Shown: positions 45,839 to 55,955, numbered from the stretch's first letter. The stretch: DNA of 64,000 nucleotides from Comamonas testosteroni (GCA_008727115.1 CP044131.1:558001-622000), one strand, 5' to 3'. The notes: a model not told the origin generated them from the letters alone. Translations and numbers: made by a program.

Positions 45839-46084
45839 ATGAACGCTTCCGTTTCTTCAGCCTTGAACGCTTTAGTGGTGCCTTCGTTGCGCACCCCGGA
45901 GCAGGTTCGTGCCCTTTTTAATGAAAACGGGGTCTCGATTTCAGACTGGGCACGCGAGCGAGGATTCAGCGTTGTTTTGACACGCATGGTGATTCCAGGA
46001 AAACGCAAGTGCTTGCGTGGCCAGTCGCATCAGATTGCTGTGGCGCTTGGTATGAAACTGGAAAAGCTTTCTAGCCTGCCTTAA
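45839..46084 (+). CDS. Small DNA-binding protein, BcepMu gp16-like
   Basis: 81 residues. The core VSISDWARERGFSVVLTRMVIPGKRKCLRGQSHQIAVALGMK matches the HTH of phage BcepMu gp16-like proteins (pattern: SWAR-GF..-GKRK-RGQSH-IAVALG). Those lie beside transposase genes in Mu-like phages. Here it is 225 bp upstream of tnsA in the same direction, so it probably regulates transposition. Confidence 0.75.
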   Translation: MNASVSSALNALVVPSLRTPEQVRALFNENGVSISDWARERGFSVVLTRMVIPGKRKCLRGQSHQIAVALGMKLEKLSSLP

Positions 46085-46309
46085 GGCAAGAAATTTCAAA
46101 AACTTAAAGGAGCATCACAACCCAGAAAAAACAAACGCCAACCCTCTTTTCAGAAGATCGGCGTCGCTCGGCAGCCCAGAATTTAAGACCACCTAGGATT
46201 GCGTCCCTTAGGTCGGAATTTACTCCTGAGTTGCGGGCAGCGTCAACCCATGTGCGCTGACTATTTTGTTGCGTGCTGGGCTTACTCGCACCTACAAGCA
46301 GGAGTTTTC

Positions 46310-46975
46310 ATGACCCGCAAAGTTGTTACCCGCGCACCTCATCGTGAGGTGGGCATCGTCAATGCAGGATGGCTGCTGGACCATCCCGTGCAACACGAAT
46401 CACATTTGGAGCGTCGCTTCATCATCGCAGCGCTGAGCTGCCCGGTGGTCTGTGACATCCAACATCAACCTTTCACCTTGCAACTGAGTGAAGCCGGGGC
46501 TGCCAGAAAGTACACGCCAGACTTTCTGATCACCTTCCGTGATTCAACAAGCCTCGTGGTGGAGGTCAAACCTCAGGCCTACCTCAAACGCCACGAGGAA
46601 CGGCTGCATGCTGCAGAGCAGGTGCTGCAGTCCCAAGGACAGTGTTTTTTCATTGCAACCGATACGCTCATTGACGGAAAAAATCTCTCCGCACGCGCCA
46701 TGTTGCTGATGCGCTACGGACGTATGCATTGCACTGAAGTCCAAGTTCAAGAGACGTTGAAGGCAATACGGCATGCGGGGCACGACAGCGTTTCAGTACA
46801 ACAGCTCGTCGAACAAGGACTACCTGAGGGCATGGTGTGGAACCTCGTTGCACGACACCTATGCCATGTGCCATTCGACTTTCAGATCGAGCTGACCCAG
46901 TCCATTACGACCACCACTTACGCAGGAGATTGCCATGATTACTTTCGGTCGTGGTTTAGTGCTGCGCAGCGGTGA
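46310..46975 (+). CDS. tnsA: TnsA-like transposon endonuclease
   Basis: 221 residues; start at 46310 chosen for AGGAG 6 bp upstream, the frame being open further upstream. Restriction-enzyme fold with Glu in HESHLERRFI, Asp in KYTPDFLITF and LVVEVKPQ as E-V-K; these match the catalytic positions of Tn7 TnsA, which cuts the 5' strands and permits cut-and-paste movement. The C-terminus contains a wing-like domain (SVQQLVEQGLPEGMVWNLVARHL). Overlaps tnsB by 41 bp. Confidence 0.9.
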   Translation: MTRKVVTRAPHREVGIVNAGWLLDHPVQHESHLERRFIIAALSCPVVCDIQHQPFTLQLSEAGAARKYTPDFLITFRDSTSLVVEVKPQAYLKRHEERLHAAEQVLQSQGQCFFIATDTLIDGKNLSARAMLLMRYGRMHCTEVQVQETLKAIRHAGHDSVSVQQLVEQGLPEGMVWNLVARHLCHVPFDFQIELTQSITTTTYAGDCHDYFRSWFSAAQR

Positions 46976-48923
46976 GCGGCAACTCGAATTTGAGCGAGAT
47001 TTGGGCGATGGGAGGGTGCAGTTCAAATACCTCGATAACTTCGAGGTCTGCACTTTCCGAATGTCAAAGCTGTACCAGGGCATCTTGGACCGCCGCTACA
47101 TCCCAGCGCATGTTCCTGCACACAGCGAACTATCGGTTGATACACAGTCCCAGCCGCTGCCGGCTGTACTGACGGAGCAACAGCAAGCATTAATTACTTT
47201 TCGAATGGGTTTTGTTCGGGCCTTTATCGAGGATGGAAAAAGCGCCCCTCGCACGCGTACTCGCCGAGAGCTCATTTGCCAACAGGTATGGGATGTGTGG
47301 ATCTCAAATGTGACGTTGGTGTTCAAACATCGCTTGATCAAAAAGCCGTCTGTAGGCGCGGTCGAGGTGTGGCTGCGCAAATTCCGTCAAGGTGATGCCA
47401 GCCCCTACGTTTTGCTTGATCAGCGGTCTTTCGTCGTACGTCCCAAACGCGTCGACACCAATGTCGATGCGTTAGTCGACCATGTTTTGGCTACGCACTA
47501 TCTCAAGCTCAACGGAGTGTCTGCGAAGAAGGCGCATGGGCTCATAAAAGCGCAGATCAAGCAAACTAACCAGCAGCAAGGCTCTAGTTTGGCAGCACCG
47601 TCCGAGAGCACAGTGCTGCGGCGGGTACAGAGCCTTCCCCCTTACATATGCGACTTAAAGCGAGTGGGAGTGGGTTACGCCCGTAACCAATGGCGCTACA
47701 GCCTGAAAGGGGACCAAAGCACTCGCATCCTAGAACGTGTGGAGATTGATCACACGCTGCTCGATATATGGGTGCTCGATCCTCGCACCGGAATTCCTCT
47801 GGGCCGACCTTGGATCACATTGGTGATCGATCGCTTCTCAGGGTATTTGTTGGGTGTGTACATCAGCTTCTACGGACCTTCAGTGGCGACCGTTGCTAGT
47901 GCTATCAAGGAGTCAATTTTTCCTAAGGACAGATACACCGAGATGCTGCGATCGCCACAGCTGGCATGGACTGCCATGGGGTGTGCTGAAACTTATGTCG
48001 TGGATAACGGATTGGAGTTCCATGCACAGCAGTTTCAACGGATTGCATGGGAATTACGCTCTGACCTGATTTACAACCCAGTGCGTAGCCCTTGGTACAA
48101 ATCCTCGATTGAACGGACGATCATGGAGGCCAACAGGGCGCTACCTTTGCAGGGCAAAGTGCACCGTCCTCTTGCCAATGCAGTTCGCATCAATCCGGCG
48201 AAGTCGGCAGCGATAACGTTTGATGATTTGTGCACCTGCCTGATTGAGTGGGCATCACAAGTACATCCTCTGCGCATCCATCCCAAGACTCTAGTGCGTC
48301 CGTGGGATCTATGGGAGGAACAAAGAAGCTCCACGCCGCCGCCCGCCCTCCCTACCAATCTTTCTGGCTTGGAGTTGATGTGCGGGTTGGGGGCACAGCG
48401 CCGAGTGGATGGCGACGGCGTGTTTTTCAACTATCTACGCTTTAATTCCGTCGAGCTGCAGGACTACCGTCGCGAGCACGGGTCGGCGCTTCGCACCGAA
48501 ATCCGGTTCAACCCAGAAGACCTGCGGCAGATCTTCGTGCAACTGCCAAAGGCTCGATCGTGGTTGACGGTCCCACTGCAGAGATCTATGTTTGCCTGTG
48601 ACCAGCCTATGTCATTGATGCAGCTTCAGGTACTGCGAGCTGAGGCTGGCCGCAAGCTCACCAAGGCAAACGCCCCAGAGATGTTTGAAAGGGCATTGAT
48701 CAGCCTCAGTGAACGTTGGCAGGAGGCTACCCGCCGCGGGGTGCGCAAGCGCCAAGACAAGACGCTTACGCGTCTGCAGGGCATGACTTCCGTCCCTCTG
48801 ACTCTTACAGCTGCCGCCACGTCGGCCATTAGCGACACCCCGCCACTTGAGCTCAGCCCTGCCATGTATGAGGTGCTGCCTGAGGTTATTCCGTTCAAAA
48901 GTTTTTCTCTCGATGAGGACTGA
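46935..48923 (+). CDS. tnsB: TnsB-like DDE transposase (Mu/integrase-core type)
   Basis: 662 residues; AGGAG precedes the start inside tnsA. N-terminal DNA-binding regions are followed by the rve core: D272 in VEIDHTLLDIWVLD, D357 in YVVDNGLEFH, E398 in ERTIMEANRALP. A C-terminal Mu-type beta-barrel (GVFFNYLRFNSVELQDYRR) follows. It binds the repeated end sites and joins 3' ends to the target. Confidence 0.95.
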   Translation: MITFGRGLVLRSGERQLEFERDLGDGRVQFKYLDNFEVCTFRMSKLYQGILDRRYIPAHVPAHSELSVDTQSQPLPAVLTEQQQALITFRMGFVRAFIEDGKSAPRTRTRRELICQQVWDVWISNVTLVFKHRLIKKPSVGAVEVWLRKFRQGDASPYVLLDQRSFVVRPKRVDTNVDALVDHVLATHYLKLNGVSAKKAHGLIKAQIKQTNQQQGSSLAAPSESTVLRRVQSLPPYICDLKRVGVGYARNQWRYSLKGDQSTRILERVEIDHTLLDIWVLDPRTGIPLGRPWITLVIDRFSGYLLGVYISFYGPSVATVASAIKESIFPKDRYTEMLRSPQLAWTAMGCAETYVVDNGLEFHAQQFQRIAWELRSDLIYNPVRSPWYKSSIERTIMEANRALPLQGKVHRPLANAVRINPAKSAAITFDDLCTCLIEWASQVHPLRIHPKTLVRPWDLWEEQRSSTPPPALPTNLSGLELMCGLGAQRRVDGDGVFFNYLRFNSVELQDYRREHGSALRTEIRFNPEDLRQIFVQLPKARSWLTVPLQRSMFACDQPMSLMQLQVLRAEAGRKLTKANAPEMFERALISLSERWQEATRRGVRKRQDKTLTRLQGMTSVPLTLTAAATSAISDTPPLELSPAMYEVLPEVIPFKSFSLDED

Positions 48924-48924
48924 G

Positions 48925-49830
48925 ATGCGTAATCCAGAATTTTCCTGCACCCGCTCTCCAGAAGTTCTCAAAGTGGGTGAGCAACTCTTAAACGTTGTGG
49001 TTGACCATGCAGTATTTCGGCGCATCCGTGATTCTGCGTTGGACTTGGTGCACTCGATGCGGGTGCTTAAGAGCCCTTGCGGAATCTTAATTCAGGCTGA
49101 TTCAGGGATGGGAAAGACTCTGCTGCTTGAACTCATCCAACGGGAGTTGCAGGCCAATGCCCTAAGCGATCGCCACGAGACCTGTTTACGAATTGGACTT
49201 GACAGCGCTGTTGACACGCGCGCTATGGCGGAGAGCGTAATGCTGGCGTTAGGATATCCCTCTCTACCAAGTAGACCCAATCTTGTGGCCATGAACCATT
49301 TGGTGAAAGTAGGGTTTGAAAAACGCAAACCCTGGGCGCTATTGATTGACGAAATGCAGCACGTCTGCGAAGGCAACAAGGACATTACTGCTCGCGCAGT
49401 GACCGACTGGCTCAAGGTTCGTATGGATGCCTTCAATACGCCAGTGATTTGTGCCGGTACCCATGTGCTTGAGCGCTTGCCGGTCATCAACCCACAGTTC
49501 ACCAGCCGGGCATCCATGGGCTTCGTGATTTACCCGTTCGCCTTCGATGATGCCTGGCGCCAGCTACTGGCCGCATTTACCCAGACCATGTCCGGCACCG
49601 TAGATCTCAGCGTGATTAACACGGTTGCTTGTCGCCCTCTGCATGCAGCAACAGGCGGGAATATGCGTGCACTCAAACGTGTGTTGGCCTTCGCCTGTAT
49701 GCATGCAGCCACGCAAGAGAAGCGGGTTGTCACGATGGAGTCTTTGGCTATTGCACTGATCGATGCGAAGGGGCAGGTTGCTGAACAATCCAATCCTTTT
49801 AAGGTGCCGCGCCGCGAGGTGTCCAAATGA
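48925..49830 (+). CDS. tnsC: TnsC-like AAA+ ATPase, transposition regulator
   Basis: 301 residues from ATG 48925, with GAGGA 5 bp before it, 1 bp past the tnsB stop; an in-frame ATG at 48913 is an alternative. Walker A GILIQADSGMGKTLLL, Walker B WALLIDEMQHV, sensor 1 VICAGTHVLER and arginine-finger region. It polymerises on DNA between TniQ and TnsB (family knowledge). Overlaps the next gene by ATGA. Confidence 0.94.
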   Translation: MRNPEFSCTRSPEVLKVGEQLLNVVVDHAVFRRIRDSALDLVHSMRVLKSPCGILIQADSGMGKTLLLELIQRELQANALSDRHETCLRIGLDSAVDTRAMAESVMLALGYPSLPSRPNLVAMNHLVKVGFEKRKPWALLIDEMQHVCEGNKDITARAVTDWLKVRMDAFNTPVICAGTHVLERLPVINPQFTSRASMGFVIYPFAFDDAWRQLLAAFTQTMSGTVDLSVINTVACRPLHAATGGNMRALKRVLAFACMHAATQEKRVVTMESLAIALIDAKGQVAEQSNPFKVPRREVSK

Positions 49831-50879
49831 TGCAAGCAGCGCATGTAAATCCTCTGGACCTAAGCCTTCGCACGCAACTTTTGGCAGCTAAGCCAGTGCT
49901 ACCCGATGAAAGCCTTGCCTCATGGGTGCAGCGCGTCTGTGGAGACCACCAGTACAGCATGCCGACATTAATTCGTACCATCGGCTATGAGCCTCGGTTG
50001 CGAGATTGGGATCTCCCGATTCCACACGCCATTTGGGCGCAAACAAAGCAGCTATTGCCATTGGGACCTGAGCACGACCATCCCTCACTATCGATTCTGG
50101 GGGCACTGTGCTCTCACATTCATCCCGCCCAGCTGCTGTGGCATGAGCGTCGAATACCCCGATACCGTTGGTGCCGCGAATGCTTCAAGCGGGATGAGAT
50201 TCCCTATCTGCGTTGGTTTTGGCGGTTGTCTGCTTTAACGTGGTGCCCGATACACAGCCGCTTGTTGTCGGAAGTTTGTCCAACATGTGGCGTTGCCTTG
50301 TTGATGCATACCAGCCGTTTAGTCGCTTCTGGCAGGCATGGACAAGCATCAACCTTGGCCCACTGTGACAACTGTGGCATGCCATTGAGAGATCCAAAAC
50401 CTCGTTGGAAAGTAGCAAAAGACGAGACGACAGTTCCGCTGGAAATCTTGCTCAGCCGGTTAGGAGAGCTCCACCGTTTCGTCGACGTAGCGGCTGCGCA
50501 TCGGGCTCGTTCATATCTAGCGCCCATGCTGCCTGCTGTTCCCAAAGAAGAGAAGCGGAACGCTCCGCGCCTGGCATTGAGCAAGGCAAAGGACACTCCT
50601 TTCCATCGTACGCCAGAGGGGCTAACTGCTAGGGAGGTGAAGAAACGGCTGTTCTACGAGAAAGCGTGGCTGCGGTCTATTCAGTGCAGAGAACATCTTT
50701 TGGCAACAATGGGGCACAACACTGCGCTTTCCAAAAACTACAACGTCTACAAGAAGAAAGCCAAGAAGATTCAGTGGAGTTGGAACCTTGATGCCAACGC
50801 ACGCGTGGCAATGGCTGGCTTGCTACGCATCACGCGGTGGGAGAAGTTGGCCGCTCGTGAAGCCAAGGAACAGGGATGA
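49827..50879 (+). CDS. tniQ: TniQ family target-selection protein 1 (TnsD-like)
   Basis: 350 residues. N-terminal TniQ motif LPDESLASWVQRVCGDHQYSM, zinc motifs WCRECFKRDEIPYLRW ... WCPIHSRLLSEVCPTCG (Cys/His pairs) and a basic C-terminal region KKRLFYEKAWLRSIQ likely to bind DNA. In Tn7, TnsD (a TniQ protein) recognises the chromosomal target and recruits TnsC. Confidence 0.9.
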   Translation: MMQAAHVNPLDLSLRTQLLAAKPVLPDESLASWVQRVCGDHQYSMPTLIRTIGYEPRLRDWDLPIPHAIWAQTKQLLPLGPEHDHPSLSILGALCSHIHPAQLLWHERRIPRYRWCRECFKRDEIPYLRWFWRLSALTWCPIHSRLLSEVCPTCGVALLMHTSRLVASGRHGQASTLAHCDNCGMPLRDPKPRWKVAKDETTVPLEILLSRLGELHRFVDVAAAHRARSYLAPMLPAVPKEEKRNAPRLALSKAKDTPFHRTPEGLTAREVKKRLFYEKAWLRSIQCREHLLATMGHNTALSKNYNVYKKKAKKIQWSWNLDANARVAMAGLLRITRWEKLAAREAKEQG

Positions 50880-51886
50880 GACGAGAGATCACTTGCAATG
50901 CCCCTCAGTCTGTTCAGTTTCCTTATCAAGACGAAATCATGGAAGGGGAATCCGGCCAAGGGTATGTCCTTCGGATGTCTTTGCTCAATGGTCTTAGGAG
51001 TGTCGTCACGATCAAGGCACTACTGGGCAAAACCCACGCGATGGCCTTCGATGCCAACGATGCGCCATACCTTGCACATTGGTTCGGAGCAAGCGAGCAG
51101 CGCTTGGTATTTGCACTGGAGCAGATACCACTAGGCAAAAGGTCATTGGGCTGCAGCTACGCAGGCCATCCGCTGGGGCGAAGCTATTTTCTGGTGCGAT
51201 CTTTTCCCAGGATTTGTCCAAATTGCATTGAAGAGTTTGGCTACTGCCGGCTGGCGTGGGATCTGGCGCTGTGTGTGGCTTGTGTGCGCCATCGGCGTGT
51301 ACTGATCGATGCGTGTCCGTGGTGTACACGGTCAATATCCTGGAACCGAGCTGCACTGAATGCTTGTTCCTGTGGGTGCCTTGGGGTCGAGAATGGTGCA
51401 GCAGATCCGCCTTCAAGTGACGAGCTTCTCATTGCGCATGCCATTGATTTGCGAGTGCCCGATGGAAGTCGAGATGGAGGATGGTGTTCCCTGATTTCGC
51501 CATGGGACAGTTGGGGTGTGCTCCTTCGGCATCTAAGCCTTGACGGAGTGATGCGCATCGTCTTCGCTTTGGCGACTGCTGCAGCTTATGACTTCACTGA
51601 ACCCGTAGAGCCGCGTTTGCGACGTGCCATGCCGAAAGCCCAGCAGACGATTCGTATGGCATCAGGCTTCGGACGCAAAGTCGCACAGCTCGAACCCATC
51701 AGCCTTCGTACTCACCGCCCCAGCGTCTTGATTGATCTGCTGTGCGACTTCGTAGCGTCCCCTGGTGTAGAAAGCAGCACAGACTTCAGCACTGCTCAGT
51801 CCATGCTGCATTGGTTGTTATCCAATTCGCCTAAATCAACTTTGCATTCTCGGCATGCTTCATTGGCACAGTTGACGCTTTTTTGA
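50876..51886 (+). CDS. tniQ: TniQ family target-selection protein 2
   Basis: 336 residues; ATGA overlap with the first tniQ gene. The motif ESGQGYVLRMSLLNGL replaces the usual ESL-SW, then FPRICPNCIEEFGYCRLAWDLALCVACVRHRRVLIDACPWC forms the CxxC/HxxC zinc region. It is distinct in sequence from the first TniQ, with a shorter C-terminus. It could serve a second target pathway, or form a heteromer with the first. Confidence 0.87.
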   Translation: MRREITCNAPQSVQFPYQDEIMEGESGQGYVLRMSLLNGLRSVVTIKALLGKTHAMAFDANDAPYLAHWFGASEQRLVFALEQIPLGKRSLGCSYAGHPLGRSYFLVRSFPRICPNCIEEFGYCRLAWDLALCVACVRHRRVLIDACPWCTRSISWNRAALNACSCGCLGVENGAADPPSSDELLIAHAIDLRVPDGSRDGGWCSLISPWDSWGVLLRHLSLDGVMRIVFALATAAAYDFTEPVEPRLRRAMPKAQQTIRMASGFGRKVAQLEPISLRTHRPSVLIDLLCDFVASPGVESSTDFSTAQSMLHWLLSNSPKSTLHSRHASLAQLTLF

Positions 51887-51941
51887 TGTGGTCGGGAATG
51901 CCTCTGGCCCCTGCTTTGCTGATCAGAGGTGCTCGCTTCAA

Positions 51942-52265
51942 TCAGCTATCTGGTGAGGCGTGACCATCGATTCCAGCCTGGAGTTGAGCTGCTGCCGCTT
52001 CCCACGCGGTGGAGGGCAAAAAGCCCAAACGTAATATGTGCGCATAGAGGCGGTTAACCATCTCCAGCGACGCATTCACTTCACGGGCACAACGCCAAAT
52101 CAAGCTGGGCTCAATTTCATTAAAAAATGGAGCAAGGATTCCATTCGCAGTCCGGCTGGATGCACTTAAGCAGCCATTGCGGAACGATGCAACGACATCA
52201 GACGCACTCACGATGCGCCCGTATGGCACGTTCATATGGTTTGCGATAAGGGATGCTCCTGACAT
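51942..52265 (-). CDS. Hypothetical protein (107 aa) at the end of the tns operon
   Basis: Convergent with tniQ2. The frame reads MSGASLIANHMNVPYGR..., helical and balanced in composition (SLIWRCAREVNASLEMVNRLYAHILRLGF). No clear ribosome site for the first ATG; a start at the eleventh codon is possible. No family recognised. Could be a real cargo gene. Confidence 0.45.
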   Translation of the reverse strand: MSGASLIANHMNVPYGRIVSASDVVASFRNGCLSASSRTANGILAPFFNEIEPSLIWRCAREVNASLEMVNRLYAHILRLGFLPSTAWEAAAAQLQAGIDGHASPDS

Positions 52266-52793
52266 GCGTCTAATTGTCTAATACCACGAGCACCGTACTT
52301 ACTGGTAGGCAGGGTTCCATCAAGTAGTTATGGACGGAAAAAGCATGCTTGGAGCTCTCACTGATGGACGGTAACCGAGGTTGCGCTCCCGTTTTGTCGA
52401 CGGCTGCTGCAGCGATTGCGGCAGTTCATGTCGGCTGCTCGAACAGCCGGTTTTAGGCAGATAGTAGTCATCCCAAGTACATCGTCGGCAAACCCTCACA
52501 GGCTGGCTTCAGGTGAGTAGCGGACAGTGACCAAGATGGGGCTCAATGTCCGCTCTCACGGGATATGAAGTGGCGTTATCGACCCAAAGCAGAAATTTGA
52601 ATAGGCGCTAGCAACGACTGCTTTTCGATGGCCGCTGCCGGTGGCAGTTGGCACAGGGATGTGCAATTTGCAGCATGCAGTCGTTCGGTTTGGGGCCAGT
52701 GCCGATCCACAGCCATGAGCACTATGCAATCGCGCGCAATAATCGTAGCTAGAGGCGCGAACTTTACGTGACTAAGATCGGAACAAGCGTGAC
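52266..52793. other. 528-bp gene-free stretch with decayed repeats
   Basis: No gene supported. Near 52555-52665 it carries GACCCAAAGCAGAAATTTG and AACGACTGCTTTTCGATGGCC; similar words recur at 55995-56240 and 58225-58395, in both orientations. It also has a short direct repeat, GTCTAAT/TGTCTAAT, near 52268. Confidence 0.5.
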
Positions 52794-54608
52794 ATGGCAG
52801 GCAAACGGCAACACTACATACCAAGATTCGTTCAACGTGGCTTCCTCGCTGAATGTACTGACGATGCTGAGCGTACATGGTTGCATCGGCGAGGTAGTGC
52901 AGCACGGCTGGTTGGCATAAGAGATGTTGGAGTTGGAGAGTTTTTTTACTCGAAGCTCTCGGTCACAGGCGATGAAACGCTCGATGACCTCATTACATCT
53001 ATAGAAGGGGACATCCTCGCCGATCTCCAAAAGATCCGACAGGCACCTCAAGGGCATGTTGTTGATCCGACAGTGCCAGCCCGCATCACGGCGCATCTCA
53101 CGTTGAGAACTGCGCATGTTCGCTCAATCTTCCAGCAAGGTGCTGCACAGGTCTTAGATCAAGTCTCTGCACTCTTCGCTGATTCGGATCAACTGCGCGA
53201 ATTGATGGAACTGGACAGTGTGAGCATGGGGCGGGCTTTATCGGCAATTGACCAAGAGTTGAGTTCGTCTCCTCTTGGAGAATTGCTCCCGCGGCCTTTG
53301 ACCAGAAGGTTGATGGCCTTCTACATTCGCGAGTCGTTCAACGAGGTTTACGCTTCGCAGATGCCGATGATTGCAGAGGTCGTCGCCAAGCTCGTCAAAG
53401 CACTTCCTTCGACGATACGCGATAGCCACAACATTGCCTTAAAAACGGCTAAAACGACGCAGTGGGAGAAAGATCTTGCCGAGCTATCTTGGCGAACGTA
53501 CAGTGTTGTCGGTGCGATTCTTCCTGACTGCATCGCACTGGCACAGTGTGGCGCAGGCTCTCTAACTCCTCTCACACTTAGAGAACACCAGATACCGGAC
53601 ACGATCATCTTTCCCATCGCCCACAACCTATTACTTGTGGGATCAAGAGGTGAGCCAACAGAGCTTGAAATCGGTAAGGTCAATGCAGCAAGTGCTGCCT
53701 GTAGTGATAGCTTCTTCATTGCCCGCAGCTCCTGCAATTCTGCCGAACTTTCGAACCAGATTGGGCAGCGCTGCTCAAATGCGATTGAGCGAGCTATCAC
53801 TGACGCAATGGAGGAGGTCCGGCCGCGCGACTCCTTGCAGTCATGTGGGACAACAGCCCTCTTTGTGCCAACTAAACAGTCAAGCAAATTCAATTTTTCG
53901 TTGACTTGTCACGGTTTTTTCGATAAAGAAACGGTGAATAAGCTTGGCGATGTCATGCAAGTTGTGACTCAAGAAATGAGTCGCGATCTACCGCTCTCTC
54001 AGCTAGATGGCATGACGTTCGCGGCGGATTATGCAGCTGCTTTGGAAAACCTAGACAGAGGGGACCCGGCGCTTCCGTCGGACAAAACACGCCCTCGCAA
54101 CTATGGTCAAGCCATCGCAAAATGCGTCCATATCATGCGAGACGGGATTCGCAAGGAGCATCTTGTCTTCGACGCATGCGTTGCCCAGGGGCTGCTCAAT
54201 ATAAATGACGAGAGTAGGGCATGGGCCTTATATGTCATCGTCAGTATGCTCGCCAACATCGCACATAGTGAGCGATATGAGCAACGCCTATTTGCGACAC
54301 CGGTGGTTCCACCTGACATCGTCTCAAACCGACTGTACATAGCCTCGTCTACCTGTCCCGGTATGTACTTTGCTGCGAAAACCAGTGCTTTTGCTGATAT
54401 CAATGCCGGAGAACGATTTGCCACCTTGTGTTTGGATAGCTTGCTCTCTGCACAACAAGCGATCCGAGGTGCGAGACAGGCATATCTCGTTAATCAAGAG
54501 ATGGACCAACTGCTTGATGTAGCCCTCCTGCACATCTCTTTCTTTCTTGGGCATGCTGCCGAATGGTTAGGGCATCGGGATGGGATTCCGGCGCAGGAAT
54601 CATTCCCA

Positions 54609-55730
54609 GGCGGATTCAAATGTGAAGTGCAACACCCTTGTATTCAATGGATGAGGGTGGAGTGCTGGGGAGAGTTGATCAGTAGCTCTCGATAAACCGA
54701 CAGCGGTGATCGTACCCCAAGGCCCTTGCGAGGGCGGTTGTTGATTTCATCAGCAATCGCATCGAGTTGCTCTTGGCTGTAGATGCTCAGATCCATGCCT
54801 TTGGGCAGGTACTGGCGCACCAAGCCATTCATGTTCTCGTTGGAGCCACGCTGCCACGGGCTGTGTGGGTCACAGAAGTACACCGCCACGCCCGTGTTGG
54901 CGGTCAATTGCTTGTGTAGCGCCATCTCCTTGCCCTGGTCGTACGTCATGCTTTGGCGCATGGGCTGCGCAATGCCCAGCAGCTTATCTGTAAAGGCTTG
55001 CATGACATTGGCTGCACTGGCTGGTTTGAACGCAGGCAACTTGACCAGCATGAGCAGTCGGCTGGTGCGCTCGACCAAGGTGCCTACGGCACTTGCATTG
55101 CCAGCACCCTTGATGAGGTCACCTTCCCAATGCCCTGGGAACTGCCGATCCTCAACTTCAGGCGGACGTACGTGGATGCTGAGCATGTCTGGGATCTGTC
55201 CACGACGATCCTGTCCTTTGCTACGGGGCAGCCGTTTGTTGTGAGCATGGCGCAAAGTGGCAATCAATTCCTTGCGCAACTCACCCACGGGCTGGGCATA
55301 GATGCAGTTGTAGATGGTTTCGTGCGACACGCGTAGCTCATGGCCTTTGGGGTACAGGCGTGCAAGTGTCAGCGCAATTTGCTCTGGTGACCAACGCAAA
55401 CGCAAGAAATGCAATACCAAGAACCACAAGATCCCTTGTGAATGAAGCTTGGGATCAGATCTTGTGCTGCGTCTTCTGTAAAGCCACTGCTGTTGCGCTT
55501 GCCTGCTGGCATATCCATCGCTGGATACTGAGTTGCGAGCAATCTCACGGCTGACGGTGCTGGCACTGCGCCCTAGCAAACGCGCAATGCTGCGTACGCT
55601 ATGACGCTGCAGCAGCAAACTGGCTATGGTGACTCTGTCTTCTGGTTGAAGTTGGCGATAGGACGAACGACTTGCTGACATCTGCTGACCTTAACGGTTG
55701 CAGGTGTTGCACTTCACATTTGAATCCGCC
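54609..55730. mobile_element. IS30-family insertion sequence, perfect ends, TSD CCA
   Basis: 1122 bp with 28-bp perfect terminal inverted repeats, beginning GGCGGATTCAAATG and ending CATTTGAATCCGCC. Three-base duplication CCA at 54606-54608 and 55731-55733. One transposase gene on the minus strand. Confidence 0.95.
54644..55681 (-). CDS. IS30-family transposase
   Basis: 345 residues, intact. HTH YRQLQPEDRVTIASLLLQ and SVRSIARLLGRSASTVSREI at the N-terminus; DDE core with GHWEGDLIKGAGN, MTYDQGKEMALHKQ and WQRGSNENMNGLVRQYLPKG, all typical of IS30. Confidence 0.97.
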   Translation of the reverse strand: MSASRSSYRQLQPEDRVTIASLLLQRHSVRSIARLLGRSASTVSREIARNSVSSDGYASRQAQQQWLYRRRSTRSDPKLHSQGILWFLVLHFLRLRWSPEQIALTLARLYPKGHELRVSHETIYNCIYAQPVGELRKELIATLRHAHNKRLPRSKGQDRRGQIPDMLSIHVRPPEVEDRQFPGHWEGDLIKGAGNASAVGTLVERTSRLLMLVKLPAFKPASAANVMQAFTDKLLGIAQPMRQSMTYDQGKEMALHKQLTANTGVAVYFCDPHSPWQRGSNENMNGLVRQYLPKGMDLSIYSQEQLDAIADEINNRPRKGLGVRSPLSVYRELLINSPQHSTLIH

Positions 55731-55955
55731 CCAGGATTCTCGCTTTCGGAGAAGTTGAAAGTTCAGGGACTCAGCGATTGGCTCGAACTTTTCGGTCACG
55801 ATTTGCAGCGGCTTTACCATATAGATGACCAGTTCACCACCGAAAACATCCTCTCGCTTTCACGGCATGTGGAGCGTCTCTTATGGATGATGGGCATGTT
55901 TCCGTGGCCAACTGAGGATGGGGGTCTATACGTGACATTGGGTCCGATCACATGA

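Larger units (their letters stand above)
52794..55955 (+). pseudogene. DUF4238-type gene interrupted by an IS30-family element
   Basis: The 5' part (52794-54608, 605 codons) starts MAGKRQHYIPRFVQRGF, the DUF4238 hallmark. After the IS (54609-55730) and one copy of CCA the frame resumes as GFSLSEKLKVQGLSDWLELF and stops at 55955. Removing the IS and one CCA restores a 678-residue protein in frame. As it stands the gene reads into the IS and stops at 54695, losing its last 73 residues. DUF4238 genes are common in accessory regions; function unknown. Confidence 0.85.

Noticed and set aside
55698..55955. Separate 85-aa gene starting inside the IS30 end
   Set aside because: The first residues come from the IS terminal repeat; the rest is the 3' end of the split DUF4238 gene, in the same frame.
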